From JAXGQD01 sp964401615 (lineage in GTDB: Bacteria > Bacillota > Clostridia > Saccharofermentanales > Fastidiosipilaceae), in assembly GCA_964401615.1 (NCBI GenBank), contig CAYNZF010000041.1, positions 1-19,133 of the forward strand: a stretch of 19,133 nucleotides of DNA, read 5' to 3'. The notes beneath the pieces were generated by a model that ran no database searches, had not been told where the DNA came from, and was given only the letters and a program-made list of their open reading frames with translations. Below, in pieces: positions 1 through 7,384 of this stretch (position 1 is the stretch's first letter; every line of letters starts with the position of its first letter). A program made the translations under genes and the position numbers.

Positions 1-487
1 GAATGATAAGATCGTTAGTGGCCACTTGCACGACGGTATACGCCGGATCTCCTTTGGTCAAATAGCTCCACACGAAGACCATGGCCGTGCATGGCGCAGC
101 GCCGAGTAATATCGCGCCGGCCAGGTAGTCAGTAGCCAGCTCCGGGCTGATGATGCCTTTGAAGACCACGAAAAAGAAGAAGCTGGCGATGGCATACATC
201 GTAAAAGGCTTGATCAGCCAATTGGTGACCCAGGTAACGTATAAACCTTTGGGATTCTGGCCCACATTCTTGATGCTTTTAAAGTCCACTTTCATCATCA
301 TGGGGTAAATCATGACCCAAATCAGAATGGCGATGGGAATGCTGACATTCGCGTATGTAAATTGGTCTAAAAATGCAGGGATCCCAGGCAAAAACCGGCC
401 GATCAAGACGCCTGTGATCATGCACAGCAAGACCCAGATGCTGAGGTACTTTTCGAAGAAGCCAATGCCTGCTGTTTTGCTTTTCAT
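1..487 (-). CDS. acr3: ACR3-family arsenite efflux permease, N-terminal part (cut by window edge)
   Basis: Membrane carrier that exports arsenite, As(III), using the proton gradient. The first 162 codons are visible and the rest lies beyond base 1; family members are usually about 350 residues. I translated it from the ATG at 485-487 and see several hydrophobic segments. The ACR3 signature GAAPCTAMVFVWS is present around residues 129-141, including the conserved Cys133, followed by a YLTKGDP loop and a VATND segment. The start is 11 nt after the stop of the redox-protein gene, with an AAGGAT ribosome site in the gap, so it is the last visible gene of the arsR operon. The ACR3 rather than ArsB assignment rests on these motifs and is firm. 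The C-terminal half cannot be judged. Confidence 0.93.
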   Translation of the reverse strand, partial: MKSKTAGIGFFEKYLSIWVLLCMITGVLIGRFLPGIPAFLDQFTYANVSIPIAILIWVMIYPMMMKVDFKSIKNVGQNPKGLYVTWVTNWLIKPFTMYAIASFFFFVVFKGIISPELATDYLAGAILLGAAPCTAMVFVWSYLTKGDPAYTVVQVATNDLII

Positions 488-498
488 TTAACTATCCT

Positions 499-825
499 TC
501 AGGCTTGCGCTTTTTGAATCAGTTCTTTGACTTCGTTTTTCTTGAGCACTCGTCCGCTGCTGGCCACTTTTTCGTTGATGACCAGAGCCGGAGTCGTCAT
601 GACACCGTAGCCGGCGATTTCGACAAAATCCGTCACATGACCAACCGGGACATTCAAATTCAAGTCGCGGAGAGCCTCTTTGGTGACCTCTTCCAGCGCC
701 AGACATTTAGCGCAGCCACTGCCCAGTACCTTGATACTCAAACCCTCTGTGATGACCCCGGTGATTTCCGCGCCGGTCTCTACCTTATCCGCATCCGCTG
801 TTTTCTTTTTTCCAAATAGTCCCAT
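499..825 (-). CDS. Small redox-active disulfide protein, thioredoxin fold, in the arsenic operon
   Basis: A 108-residue cytoplasmic thioredoxin-like protein of the small redox disulfide type often encoded beside ArsP-type permeases. After a charged N-terminal extension of about 28 residues, the fold starts at SIKVLGSGCAKC, giving a CxxC at Cys38/Cys41. A cis-proline loop TTPAL follows around residues 77-81 (Pro79), as in thioredoxins. It lies between the permease (28 nt upstream) and ACR3 (11 nt downstream) on the same strand. A role as thiol reductant or metalloid handler for the neighbouring transporters is inferred from the position. No signal peptide is visible. Fold assignment is firm, exact function is not. 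Confidence 0.85.
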   Translation of the reverse strand: MGLFGKKKTADADKVETGAEITGVITEGLSIKVLGSGCAKCLALEEVTKEALRDLNLNVPVGHVTDFVEIAGYGVMTTPALVINEKVASSGRVLKKNEVKELIQKAQA

Positions 826-853
826 TGTTGTTCTCCTTATTTAAAAATTTTTA

Positions 854-1849
854 TTACACGAGCCAATACTGAATCGCGTTGAAAAAGTAACCGACAATAA
901 TGATTCCAAGGGTGCAAATGCCGATGAACACGGCCAGCAGTTTAGGTTTGACCGCCTTACGCAGCATGATCATGGAGGGCAGACTCAAAGTCGTGACCGC
1001 CATCATGAAAGATAGAACCGTTCCGAGCTGTGCTCCTTTGCCCAGGAGCGCCTCCGCCACCGGAATAGAGCCGAAAATATCACCGTACATGGGAATGCCG
1101 ACCAGTGTCGCCAAAACGACGCCCAGTGGATTCTTTCCACCCAAAATCGTCTGTATCCAAGTTTCCGGAATCCAGTTGTGAATCAAGGCACCAATCCCGA
1201 CGCCGATAAGGATATAGGGAAAGACCTTTTTAAAAGTCGCGACGACTTGCGCTTTGGCAAAACGGATCCGATCTCTGCGGGTAAGTTCGTCCGCATCGCT
1301 GTCGACCGTTTTGATTTGTAAAATATAGTCCTCGACCTGGTTTTCCAGCTGCATCTTTTCAATCACCGTCCCGCCTATGACCGCGATGACCAGGCCCAGG
1401 AGCACATACACTATCGCGACTTTACCCCCAAAAATGCTCATCAACAAAACAAGGCTGCCGAGATCGACCATGGGTGACGAAATCAGGAAGGAAAAGGTGA
1501 CGCCGAGGGGCAGACCGGCACCTGTGAAGCCGATAAAGAGCGGAATCGAGGAACAGGAACAGAAAGGGGTGACGGTTCCGAGTAAAGCGGATAAAATGCG
1601 GGCGCTGAGACCATGGAAACGACCCAGAATTTTTCGGCTGCGCTCAGGCGGAAAATAGGACTGAATGTAAGAGATGAAAAAAATGAGCAGGCATAAGAGA
1701 ATCGTTATTTTGATGACGTCGTAAAGAAAAAACTGGAAACTGCCGCCGATTCGCGTGGTCGGGTCGAGTCCGAGTGCGGTCAAGAGCTGCCCCATCAAGC
1801 GGTTCAGCCATTTCATGCCCAAAAGTTCATTTTGAATAAAATCCCACAT
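854..1849 (-). CDS. arsP: ArsP/DUF318-type permease
   Basis: A 331-residue integral membrane protein of the DUF318/YraQ permease family, whose characterised member ArsP exports trivalent organoarsenicals. The family motif PFCSCSSIPLF is present at about residues 96-105 with Cys97 and Cys99, followed by the glycine-rich GFTGAGLPLG stretch and SSPMVDLGSLVLL. A second half with GIPMYGDIFGSIPVAEALLGKGAQLG repeats the helical arrangement, with a charged cytoplasmic loop around residues 165-200. The start ATG is preceded by a GAAGGAAA ribosome site. It follows arsR by 48 nt and precedes the redox protein. Organoarsenical specificity is inferred from context; some family members act on other substrates. 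Confidence 0.85.
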   Translation of the reverse strand: MWDFIQNELLGMKWLNRLMGQLLTALGLDPTTRIGGSFQFFLYDVIKITILLCLLIFFISYIQSYFPPERSRKILGRFHGLSARILSALLGTVTPFCSCSSIPLFIGFTGAGLPLGVTFSFLISSPMVDLGSLVLLMSIFGGKVAIVYVLLGLVIAVIGGTVIEKMQLENQVEDYILQIKTVDSDADELTRRDRIRFAKAQVVATFKKVFPYILIGVGIGALIHNWIPETWIQTILGGKNPLGVVLATLVGIPMYGDIFGSIPVAEALLGKGAQLGTVLSFMMAVTTLSLPSMIMLRKAVKPKLLAVFIGICTLGIIIVGYFFNAIQYWLV

Positions 1850-1897
1850 TTTTTACAATTTCCTTCTCTGCTGCTTTTTAAATTGATTACTGTATTG

Positions 1898-2212
1898 TCA
1901 GCAGGCTGTGTCATTCCTGAGTTTACAGAGGCAGTTGTCCCGGTCAAAAAAAATCTTGCCCAGGTAGTCGTGATAATTTTTCAAGATTGTTTCATTCAGC
2001 GAATAGTAGGTCCACTTACCTTCTTTTCTGATGTTCACCAATCCCGCATCAAGCAGCTGTTTCATATCGTAGGAGAGGGTCGGTTGAGTAATCTTGAAGT
2101 AGGCCAGAATCTCACAGGCACAAATTTCGTTGACTGAAATAATATCGATGATTTTAAGCCGTTTGGGATTGGCAAGAGCCTGTGTAATTTTCTCAGCGTC
2201 CTCAAAGTTCAT
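1898..2212 (-). CDS. arsR: ArsR-family metalloregulatory repressor
   Basis: A 104-residue winged-helix repressor that senses As(III)/Sb(III) through cysteine thiols and leaves DNA on binding. The N-terminal segment NPKRLKIIDIISVNEICACEI is typical of the family, with the metalloid-binding CxC at Cys31/Cys33 in the position of the classic ArsR motif. The helix-turn-helix is around residues 40-58 (ITQPTLSYDMKQLLDAGLV), followed by a wing at IRKEGKWTYYSL. Extra cysteines at 94, 96 and 104 could also bind metalloid. It is the first gene of the operon and lies directly downstream of a promoter and inverted repeat, which suggests it represses itself and the transport genes. Confidence 0.93.
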   Translation of the reverse strand: MNFEDAEKITQALANPKRLKIIDIISVNEICACEILAYFKITQPTLSYDMKQLLDAGLVNIRKEGKWTYYSLNETILKNYHDYLGKIFFDRDNCLCKLRNDTAC

Positions 2213-2224
2213 TTCTACCGCCCC

Positions 2225-2248
2225 TCACATTGAATATTTTCTATGTGA
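2225..2248 (-). promoter_or_regulatory. Candidate ArsR operator (inverted repeat)
   Basis: The inverted repeat TCACAT-N12-ATGTGA lies directly downstream of the predicted -10 box, so it would cover about -6 to +18 of the arsR transcript. This is the expected place for an autorepressor. The arms and spacing are seen in the sequence; the ArsR assignment is inferred from position. Confidence 0.6.
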
Positions 2249-2277
2249 ATAATAATAGACGAGCGAATGGAAGTCAA
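2249..2277 (-). promoter_or_regulatory. Predicted sigma-A promoter of the ars operon
   Basis: On the minus strand, TTGACT (2272-2277) is followed after 17 bp by TATTAT (2249-2254). The predicted transcription start is near 2242, which leaves a leader of about 30 nt before the arsR ATG. Both boxes are close to the housekeeping consensus with ideal spacing. Confidence 0.7.
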
Positions 2278-2454
2278 TTAAATTCATGTAAAATTTTGCA
2301 AAATGGCTCGTGATCAAATTGTTATGTAGTTATTTTATTATCAATATTGTAAAATCAATTTATGTCCAGAAAAAAACACCGGAACAACTTGAGTTCAAAC
2401 ATTCACGGGTTCATCAAAAAAGGAAACAGAAAAACATGTTATTGGAGGATAAAT

Positions 2455-3291
2455 ATGATGAAAAGGATTTGGGCTCTTGGACTCGCCTTGCTGCTGCTTT
2501 TTACGACGGTCGCTTGCTCCGGTTCGGAAAAAACGAACGGTGTGGAAGAGCAGACGAAAGTCACCGTGCAAGAAAACACGAACGGAAAAGAAAGCAGCAC
2601 TCCCTCTACTTTGATAAGTGAAACGGAAACCGCAAGTCAAACTGAAACGGAAGCCACTGAGACTGCGAGCTCAAACGACGCAGAAACTCCCACACTTGAA
2701 AGTGATAAATGGTCTTCCTTCTACGCGTATTACACCGAGCGTTTCAACAAAGGATATGAGCACATGGAAGACCTTTCTGAAGATCTTGGTGCCACGATGA
2801 TTTTTATGGACTTGATTGCGGGCGAAATTGATCTCGCGTTCACGGCTACTTTTTTTGATAAGGACGCCACAACAGCTCTTGGGATTGCTTTCAGCATGTT
2901 TGGCTATGAGGATGTGAAATACCAGGAAAGCGGTGATACGGCCGGCGTCACGATGAAAGACAAAGAGGGGAAAGAAGTTGTTCAAACCCTGCGCTACGAC
3001 GGCAATAACAGTGCTGAGTTTACCAGTACGACTGATGGTACATTGGAATTTAGCTTGAGTATTGCTGTCACCGATGACTATGTTGCTAAAACTTATACTA
3101 AAGGTGACCTCTCCTACGGCATGCATGCCGTGATTTACGAAAATGGTGACCTCTCCATCGGCGTGAACGATTCAGCAACAGACGCCTTGTCACTGTACAA
3201 AAACACAGACGCGGCCAAGGATTCCAACTTCATTTCTAAAATGGAAAAACAACTGGTCATCGAAAACGGTAAAGTCGTCAAAAAACCTTAG
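2455..3291 (+). CDS. Secreted lipoprotein of unknown function
   Basis: A 278-residue lipoprotein precursor. I chose the ATG at 2455 because GGAGG lies 6 nt upstream (2444-2448) and the protein then begins with a proper lipoprotein signal: MMKR, a Leu-rich hydrophobic core and the lipobox TVAC, with the lipidated Cys at about residue 19. A longer reading from 2362 would put an implausible basic tail in front. Residues 20-80 are Ser/Thr/Glu-rich low complexity, a probable wall-spanning linker. The remaining 190 residues are a folded domain with alternating hydrophobic and charged segments and no family I recognise. It is followed 63 nt later by a zinc-ribbon membrane protein and then a second lipoprotein of similar design. 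Confidence 0.85.
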   Translation: MMKRIWALGLALLLLFTTVACSGSEKTNGVEEQTKVTVQENTNGKESSTPSTLISETETASQTETEATETASSNDAETPTLESDKWSSFYAYYTERFNKGYEHMEDLSEDLGATMIFMDLIAGEIDLAFTATFFDKDATTALGIAFSMFGYEDVKYQESGDTAGVTMKDKEGKEVVQTLRYDGNNSAEFTSTTDGTLEFSLSIAVTDDYVAKTYTKGDLSYGMHAVIYENGDLSIGVNDSATDALSLYKNTDAAKDSNFISKMEKQLVIENGKVVKKP

Positions 3292-3354
3292 TTTACGCTC
3301 TCTGTTCAAATCAAGAAAAACACGGCACATAAAAAATCAGAGGAGGTCATAACG

Positions 3355-3882
3355 ATGAAACAATGTACGAACTGTGGTCAGTCAGTCGCTGACGAGGTCA
3401 GCTTTTGCCCCAATTGCGGCCAGAAAACGGGTGCCGCGCCTGGAAATTCAGGAGCCGCTCCTGATGCCTTCAGCGCGCAAGCGAATCAGTTTGTCGACAA
3501 GGTGCAGAATCTCAATAACACCAGTGACATGACGGGTGAATTTTCCAACCAGGACATCCAACAAAACAAAGTACTCGCAGTCTTTTCTTACCTGGCCCTA
3601 TTGGTGCTCATCCCCATATTCGCTGCCAAAGACTCCAAATTCGCCCGCTTCCATGCCAATCAGGGACTGGTTTTATTGATTGTCGAGATCGCCTTGAGTG
3701 TGGTCATGCAAATTCTGACTTGGATCATCCTGGCCATCTCCTGGAGACTCTACTTCATTATCAGCATTCTTTGGCTGCTGTGGATTCCTTTGTGGATCCT
3801 TTCCATCCTTGGAATCGTCAATGTCTTGAATGGCAGGGCAAAACAGCTGCCGGTGATCGGACACTTTAGAATTTTAAAATAA
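3355..3882 (+). CDS. Zinc-ribbon plus Tic20/DUF4870-like membrane protein
   Basis: A 175-residue protein. The N-terminus is a zinc ribbon with two CxxC pairs, Cys4/Cys7 and Cys18/Cys21. A Gly/Ala/Pro/Gln-rich linker runs to about residue 60, followed by three to four hydrophobic segments to about residue 165. The short stretch ARFHANQGLVLLI, after a first helix and a charged SKF turn, is characteristic of DUF4870/Tic20-like proteins. AGGAGG lies upstream of the ATG at 3355. The function of the family is not established in bacteria. Placement between two lipoprotein genes, with gaps of 63 and 22 nt, suggests one envelope-related transcription unit. Confidence 0.8.
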   Translation: MKQCTNCGQSVADEVSFCPNCGQKTGAAPGNSGAAPDAFSAQANQFVDKVQNLNNTSDMTGEFSNQDIQQNKVLAVFSYLALLVLIPIFAAKDSKFARFHANQGLVLLIVEIALSVVMQILTWIILAISWRLYFIISILWLLWIPLWILSILGIVNVLNGRAKQLPVIGHFRILK

Positions 3883-3904
3883 GCGGTCCGGAAAGGATGG
3901 CCAA

Positions 3905-4831
3905 ATGAAAAAGATCTTTGTGATTGTGCTTTGTGCAGCACTGTTTTGCGGCGCTTGCGATACCAAAGCGACGGTCTCAAGCGAAAGCACGACCGTGTCA
4001 CCGACTCCCTCCGCTGTTGAATCCAGCTCAGGCCTGCTGCAGGTCACACAAACGAGTACGGATGCTGCGAACGGGTCTGTACCCACCTCCACCACTTCAG
4101 CCGGAACGACGGCTGCGACCGCAGCAGCCGCGACCACTAAAAACCCTAACGCCCCTTATGACCCCAGTATTTTTGTCATCAAAGCCCAAAAATCCTGGGA
4201 GGAAGATGTGGGCGAAGCGACCATAAAAAATGAGTGCGAACTCTATCTTTACAAGATCGACGCCAATGATAATCGCCGCAGCGAGGGCAGCTACCAGGGC
4301 AGTTTCTGGCTGAAAACAGAAATGGATTTCGGCGAACTTTTGGAGCAATTGCAGCAAAGCGGCGTTATGACCGGCAGCTTTGAAGCCGGAGGCGAGGCTT
4401 TTACCAACACGCTGGCGGTCAGCCTCAACACCACGGATGATAAAAAGTGGACGGATTACAGCATGACCGCTGAGGACGGTGAGACCATCACACCCGGTCG
4501 TGATATGCCTGTCGGCAAGGGTTCTTTTGCCGCGCAAGTGACTCAGGGGAATTTCAGTGCTCAAGTACAAGGGATACAAGGTGAGCAAGCCAGCTATTCC
4601 ACCGAGGCCGCCGGAGGAGATGTCACCATTAATTACATCATCCAGGCCGCACCTGACTCTGCCGAAACGGCGGGTGGCACGCGCAAAGTGAAGATACAAC
4701 TTTGGGGTGATAATTTTTCCGTGCTGATGGACGGTGAGATGACCCGCTCGCCCGGCTACACGGAGGATGTCGTTAAGTTCTCCCAGTCGACCGACCATGA
4801 GCAGGCGATGAAAGATCATCTGCAGGACTAG
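3905..4831 (+). CDS. Second secreted lipoprotein of unknown function
   Basis: A 308-residue lipoprotein precursor starting MKK, with a hydrophobic core and a lipobox ending FCGAC at about residue 18. AAAGGATGG precedes the ATG. Residues 20-78 are a Ser/Thr/Ala-rich linker, very like that of the lipoprotein encoded upstream. The rest, about 230 residues, looks mostly beta-strand, with repeated Asp/Gly/Thr turns and little cysteine. I recognise no family. It lies 22 nt after the zinc-ribbon gene and is followed by a strong hairpin terminator, so it probably ends the transcription unit that began with the first lipoprotein. Confidence 0.85.
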   Translation: MKKIFVIVLCAALFCGACDTKATVSSESTTVSPTPSAVESSSGLLQVTQTSTDAANGSVPTSTTSAGTTAATAAAATTKNPNAPYDPSIFVIKAQKSWEEDVGEATIKNECELYLYKIDANDNRRSEGSYQGSFWLKTEMDFGELLEQLQQSGVMTGSFEAGGEAFTNTLAVSLNTTDDKKWTDYSMTAEDGETITPGRDMPVGKGSFAAQVTQGNFSAQVQGIQGEQASYSTEAAGGDVTINYIIQAAPDSAETAGGTRKVKIQLWGDNFSVLMDGEMTRSPGYTEDVVKFSQSTDHEQAMKDHLQD

Positions 4832-4866
4832 AATTTAAGTAACCTTCGAAATTGAGCCATAACGCT

Positions 4867-4904
4867 AAAAGGGATTTCTGTCATAAATGACTGAAATCCC
4901 TTTT
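4867..4904. terminator. Bidirectional hairpin terminator
   Basis: The arms AAAAGGGATTTC and GAAATCCCTTTT pair perfectly. Past one T-T mismatch, the inner GTCAT/ATGAC arms also pair, leaving a two-base loop. The A run on one side and T run on the other let it act for both the lipoprotein unit (plus) and the convergent ferredoxin unit (minus), which end 36 nt before and 22 nt after it. Confidence 0.85.
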
Positions 4905-4925
4905 GCACAGGTACAGCGAAAGCGC

Positions 4926-5540
4926 TTATTTGTATGAAATGGCCTGCTTCGGGCAGCTCCTCTGGCAGTTGAGACAGACCAGGCAGTCTGCTTTGAGGAT
5001 CTGGTGACTTTGTTCATCGCGAGTGACCGCCACAGCAGGACAAACACGGCTGCAAATGGTGCAGTTATTGCATTTTTCAGGGTCGACTTGCATCTTGTGT
5101 TTTGAAAAACGCGCCGGAAACTGCAGAATCGTTCCAAAAGGACATAGGTAACGGTGCCACAATGCTTCCGGGAAGAAAAATGTCAGAAGCACCCCCAGAA
5201 CCACTACGGCAGGGAGAACAGGCAGCTTGCGGCCGCTTACTGTCGAAAACGCGAATATTCCGACAAAAAGCAAGAGAACAAAGTACCGCATCCAGGGTTT
5301 TTTAAGAAACTCAGGAATATTGAAGCTTTTCAGCTGCAGTTTTTTCTTGAGCCACGAAACGCCGATCATTGCGGTGTTGATGGGGCAGGCCCAGCCACAG
5401 TACAAACGACTGAAAACAAAGCTCAGCAGCACGCCCAGGAGAAAGATGCCCACCCAGACCTGCGGTCTTCCCAGCAAGGCCAGAACAAGAAAAATTCCCA
5501 AAAAAGCGACTTGTATAAGGCGTTGTGTCAAACGATTCAA
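4926..5540 (-). CDS. Membrane polyferredoxin, NapH/MauN-like 4Fe-4S protein
   Basis: A 204-residue membrane iron-sulfur protein that probably passes electrons at the cytoplasmic membrane. The membrane part carries four hydrophobic segments (about 8-24, 27-45, 85-101, 108-124) and the NapH-type motifs CGWACP (Cys48, Cys52) and YLCPFG (Cys133). The C-terminus holds two complete 4Fe-4S ferredoxin motifs: Cys157/160/163/167 and Cys186/189/192/196, each ending CP. The start is a TTG at 5538-5540, one base after the TGA of the cupin gene, with AAGGAG seven nt upstream inside the cupin reading frame, so translation is probably coupled. No partner reductase is encoded nearby, so electron donor and acceptor are unknown. 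Confidence 0.87.
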   Translation of the reverse strand: MNRLTQRLIQVAFLGIFLVLALLGRPQVWVGIFLLGVLLSFVFSRLYCGWACPINTAMIGVSWLKKKLQLKSFNIPEFLKKPWMRYFVLLLFVGIFAFSTVSGRKLPVLPAVVVLGVLLTFFFPEALWHRYLCPFGTILQFPARFSKHKMQVDPEKCNNCTICSRVCPAVAVTRDEQSHQILKADCLVCLNCQRSCPKQAISYK

Positions 5541-5541
5541 T

Positions 5542-5868
5542 TCAAATCTCCTTATATGCTCTGGGGTTCGGTGCTTTGACCACGAAAAATTCTAAAATTT
5601 CATGATGCTTGTTTTGCACCAGCATGCTTGTCCCATAAGGTACGTTGACGATGTGGCCGCGGGAATAAAGCTGGGTCTCCTGCTCGCCGAGCCTCAGGGA
5701 CAATTGGCCCCGGACAATAATAAAATATACATTTGAGTTCGCCTTGTGTTCGGGAAGTCCCTCATCCTTGGGGAAAACCATATGATTGATGAGTGCCTGT
5801 TCATCATCAAGCAACTTTTCGATGGCCTTCTCGTCTTCTAAAGTGAACTGATAAATCGTTTCCAACAT
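5542..5868 (-). CDS. Small cupin-fold protein
   Basis: A 108-residue single-domain cupin. Cupin motif 1 is visible around PEHKANSNVYFIIVRGQLSL (residues 39-58), with Glu40/His41 and the turn glycine Gly54. Motif 2 follows around GHIVNVPYGTSMLVQN (71-86). The motif 1 metal ligands are only partly conserved, so metal binding is uncertain. The ATG at 5868 is preceded by GAAAGGACC. The gene is first in a two-gene unit with the membrane ferredoxin and is divergent from a Crp/Fnr regulator, which likely controls it. Related cupins often bind small effectors; no substrate can be named. Confidence 0.8.
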   Translation of the reverse strand: MLETIYQFTLEDEKAIEKLLDDEQALINHMVFPKDEGLPEHKANSNVYFIIVRGQLSLRLGEQETQLYSRGHIVNVPYGTSMLVQNKHHEILEFFVVKAPNPRAYKEI

Positions 5869-5890
5869 ATGCCGGTCCTTTCAAATTTGT

Positions 5891-5918
5891 GTTTTGCACA
5901 CTATACTCTATGCAAAAC
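5891..5918. promoter_or_regulatory. Inverted repeat around the cupin promoter -10 box
   Basis: GTTTTGCA (5891-5898) and TGCAAAAC (5911-5918) form a perfect 8-bp inverted repeat with a 12-bp spacer. It brackets a -10 box TATAGT on the minus strand (5900-5905) and an overlapping TATACT on the plus strand (5902-5907). Two half-sites a little under two helical turns apart fit a dimeric repressor, but the binding protein is unknown. Confidence 0.5.
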
Positions 5919-5926
5919 GAAATAAA

Positions 5927-5942
5927 AGTTACCACGGTAACT
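5927..5942. promoter_or_regulatory. Candidate Crp/Fnr operator
   Basis: AGTTACCACGGTAACT is a palindrome with GTTAC and GTAAC half-sites separated by 4 bp, the architecture of Crp/Fnr-family sites. Its centre is 41.5 bp upstream of the transcription start predicted from the cupin -10 box TATAGT (start near 5893). That is the class II activator position, and the promoter has only a poor -35 (CTTTTA). The adjacent divergent gene encodes a Crp/Fnr protein. Confidence 0.65.
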
Positions 5943-5955
5943 AAAAGGCAGATTC

Positions 5956-6624
5956 ATGATAAACGCCCATTACCAAGCCGCCCTTTCAAATCTCGAGCCT
6001 TTTGACACGCTGTCACCCAAGGCCATCCGGCAGCTCTTCGAGTCCTCAGACTCAAGCATCTGCCGCTATGCCAAGGGTCAGATGCTGCACCTTCAAAACG
6101 AAAAGTGCCTTTGTCTCGATGTCATTTTGCAAGGGAGTATCCTGGTCCAGAAAATTGAAGCGAATGGCAGCATCCTCACGATTGCCCGCTTCTCCCAAGG
6201 CGATTTACTGGGTGCGCACTTGCTCTTCTCTGACCACAACAGCTATCCCTGGACTGTCACGGCAGAACAGAGCAGCGTAGTCCTGCAGGTAACGAAGCAG
6301 GCTTTGCTCAAGCTGTGCCAGGATAATGTCGATTTTCTGTCCGGCCTGATGAGCGTCATTTCGGACAAAGTACAGGTTTTGACCAACACGATCGATACGA
6401 TTTCAATGAAAACCATCCGCGCAAAGCTGCTTGACTACATTCGCTACGAATATCATTTACAAAAGGTCAATCCCATTCGGCTCACACAGTCAAAAAAAGA
6501 GCTGGCTGAAAAGCTTGGCATTCAGCGCACTTCATTGAGCCGTGAACTTAGTAAGATGAAACGTGAAGGCCAGATCGACTTTGATTCCAGATACATCTAC
6601 CTCTTAAACCTTCCGGAGAAATAG
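5956..6624 (+). CDS. Crp/Fnr-family transcriptional regulator
   Basis: A 222-residue DNA-binding regulator. Residues 20-125 form a cyclic-nucleotide-binding-like beta barrel (KGQMLHLQNEKC, VILQGSILVQKIEANGSILTIARFSQGDLLG). A long dimerisation helix follows to about 160, then a C-terminal winged helix with the helix-turn-helix SKKELAEKLGIQRTSLSREL at about 179-198. Ser/Arg/Glu in the recognition helix fit the family. Cys36, Cys51, Cys53 and Cys121 are present but do not match the Fnr 4Fe-4S spacing, so the signal is unclear. It is divergent from the cupin/ferredoxin unit and separated from it by 87 bp holding two palindromes. The TRIC gene follows after 27 nt. Confidence 0.9.
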   Translation: MINAHYQAALSNLEPFDTLSPKAIRQLFESSDSSICRYAKGQMLHLQNEKCLCLDVILQGSILVQKIEANGSILTIARFSQGDLLGAHLLFSDHNSYPWTVTAEQSSVVLQVTKQALLKLCQDNVDFLSGLMSVISDKVQVLTNTIDTISMKTIRAKLLDYIRYEYHLQKVNPIRLTQSKKELAEKLGIQRTSLSRELSKMKREGQIDFDSRYIYLLNLPEK

Positions 6625-6651
6625 CGAGCAATAAATAGGAGTTTAGAAATT

Positions 6652-7317
6652 ATGGAGTTGACTTTGACCTTTCAAATTCTCAATATCATCGGTACCGTTG
6701 CTTTCGCCGTCAGCGGAGCCCTGGTGGCCATGGAAGAAGATTTTGACATTCTGGGCGTTTATGTACTCGGTTTTTCAGCTGCTTTCGGTGGCGGTTTGAT
6801 CCGTAATCTGATGATCGGTTTACCGGTTGAATCGATTTGGGGGCAAAACCAGCTCTTTCTCATCGCAGCGGTCATCATTTCCATCATCTTTTTCTTTCCG
6901 AATATCTGGAATGATCTGGTCAAAAAAAGTATCGTTTTGTTCGACGCAATCGGTCTGGCGGCTTTTGCCATTCAGGGAGCGAACTACGCGGTTTCCCAGG
7001 GCTCACCCGTTGTCGCAGTGATGATCGCAGCGACGCTCACAGGTACCGGAGGCGGGATGATTCGTGACATTCTGGCCGGACGACGGCCGATGATCCTGCA
7101 CTCGGAAATTTACGCGGTCTGGGCGGCACTTGTGGGTCTGGTGGTGTATTTTTTGGATCCCAAATCACCCTGGCTGGTCTATTTTCTCATCGTCATCGTC
7201 GTGATCCTGCGCATGTTTTCGGTCATATTCAATTGGAACCTGCCCCGGTCAAAGGCCAAATGGCTCGACAGCGACTCATCGGAGTCAAACAAAGACTCTT
7301 TCAAGAACTTGAGTTGA
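6652..7317 (+). CDS. TRIC-type channel protein (UPF0126/YicG family)
   Basis: A 221-residue membrane protein of the bacterial trimeric intracellular cation channel family, thought to pass monovalent cations. It shows the internal two-fold repeat: GAVAFAVSGA-like start (residues 14-24), then GGGLIRNLMIG (46-56), and in the second half the equivalent FAIQGA (105-110) and GTGGGMIRDILAGRRP (131-146). About seven hydrophobic helices are visible and the tail is charged. Length is typical. AGGAG lies upstream of the ATG, and the gene follows the Crp/Fnr gene by 27 nt, so the two are probably co-transcribed; any functional link is unknown. Confidence 0.88.
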   Translation: MELTLTFQILNIIGTVAFAVSGALVAMEEDFDILGVYVLGFSAAFGGGLIRNLMIGLPVESIWGQNQLFLIAAVIISIIFFFPNIWNDLVKKSIVLFDAIGLAAFAIQGANYAVSQGSPVVAVMIAATLTGTGGGMIRDILAGRRPMILHSEIYAVWAALVGLVVYFLDPKSPWLVYFLIVIVVILRMFSVIFNWNLPRSKAKWLDSDSSESNKDSFKNLS

Positions 7318-7384
7318 AGAGGATGTTCAAGTACGATAGGCGGGGACGGCTTGATGCAGTCTTAATTTTATTTTAGGTGAGTCA

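Noticed and set aside
2293..2304. Perfect palindrome ATTTTGCAAAAT between arsR and the first lipoprotein
   Set aside because: It is AT-rich and short, not placed at a clear promoter, and could occur by chance; not called as an operator.
2671..3126. A 151-codon minus-strand open frame within the first lipoprotein gene
   Set aside because: It is a shadow of the plus-strand lipoprotein, which has a signal peptide, lipobox and ribosome site; the antisense frame has none.
4097..4819. A 240-codon open frame on the minus strand within the second lipoprotein gene
   Set aside because: It is antisense to a well-supported lipoprotein, has no ribosome site and encodes no recognisable domain.
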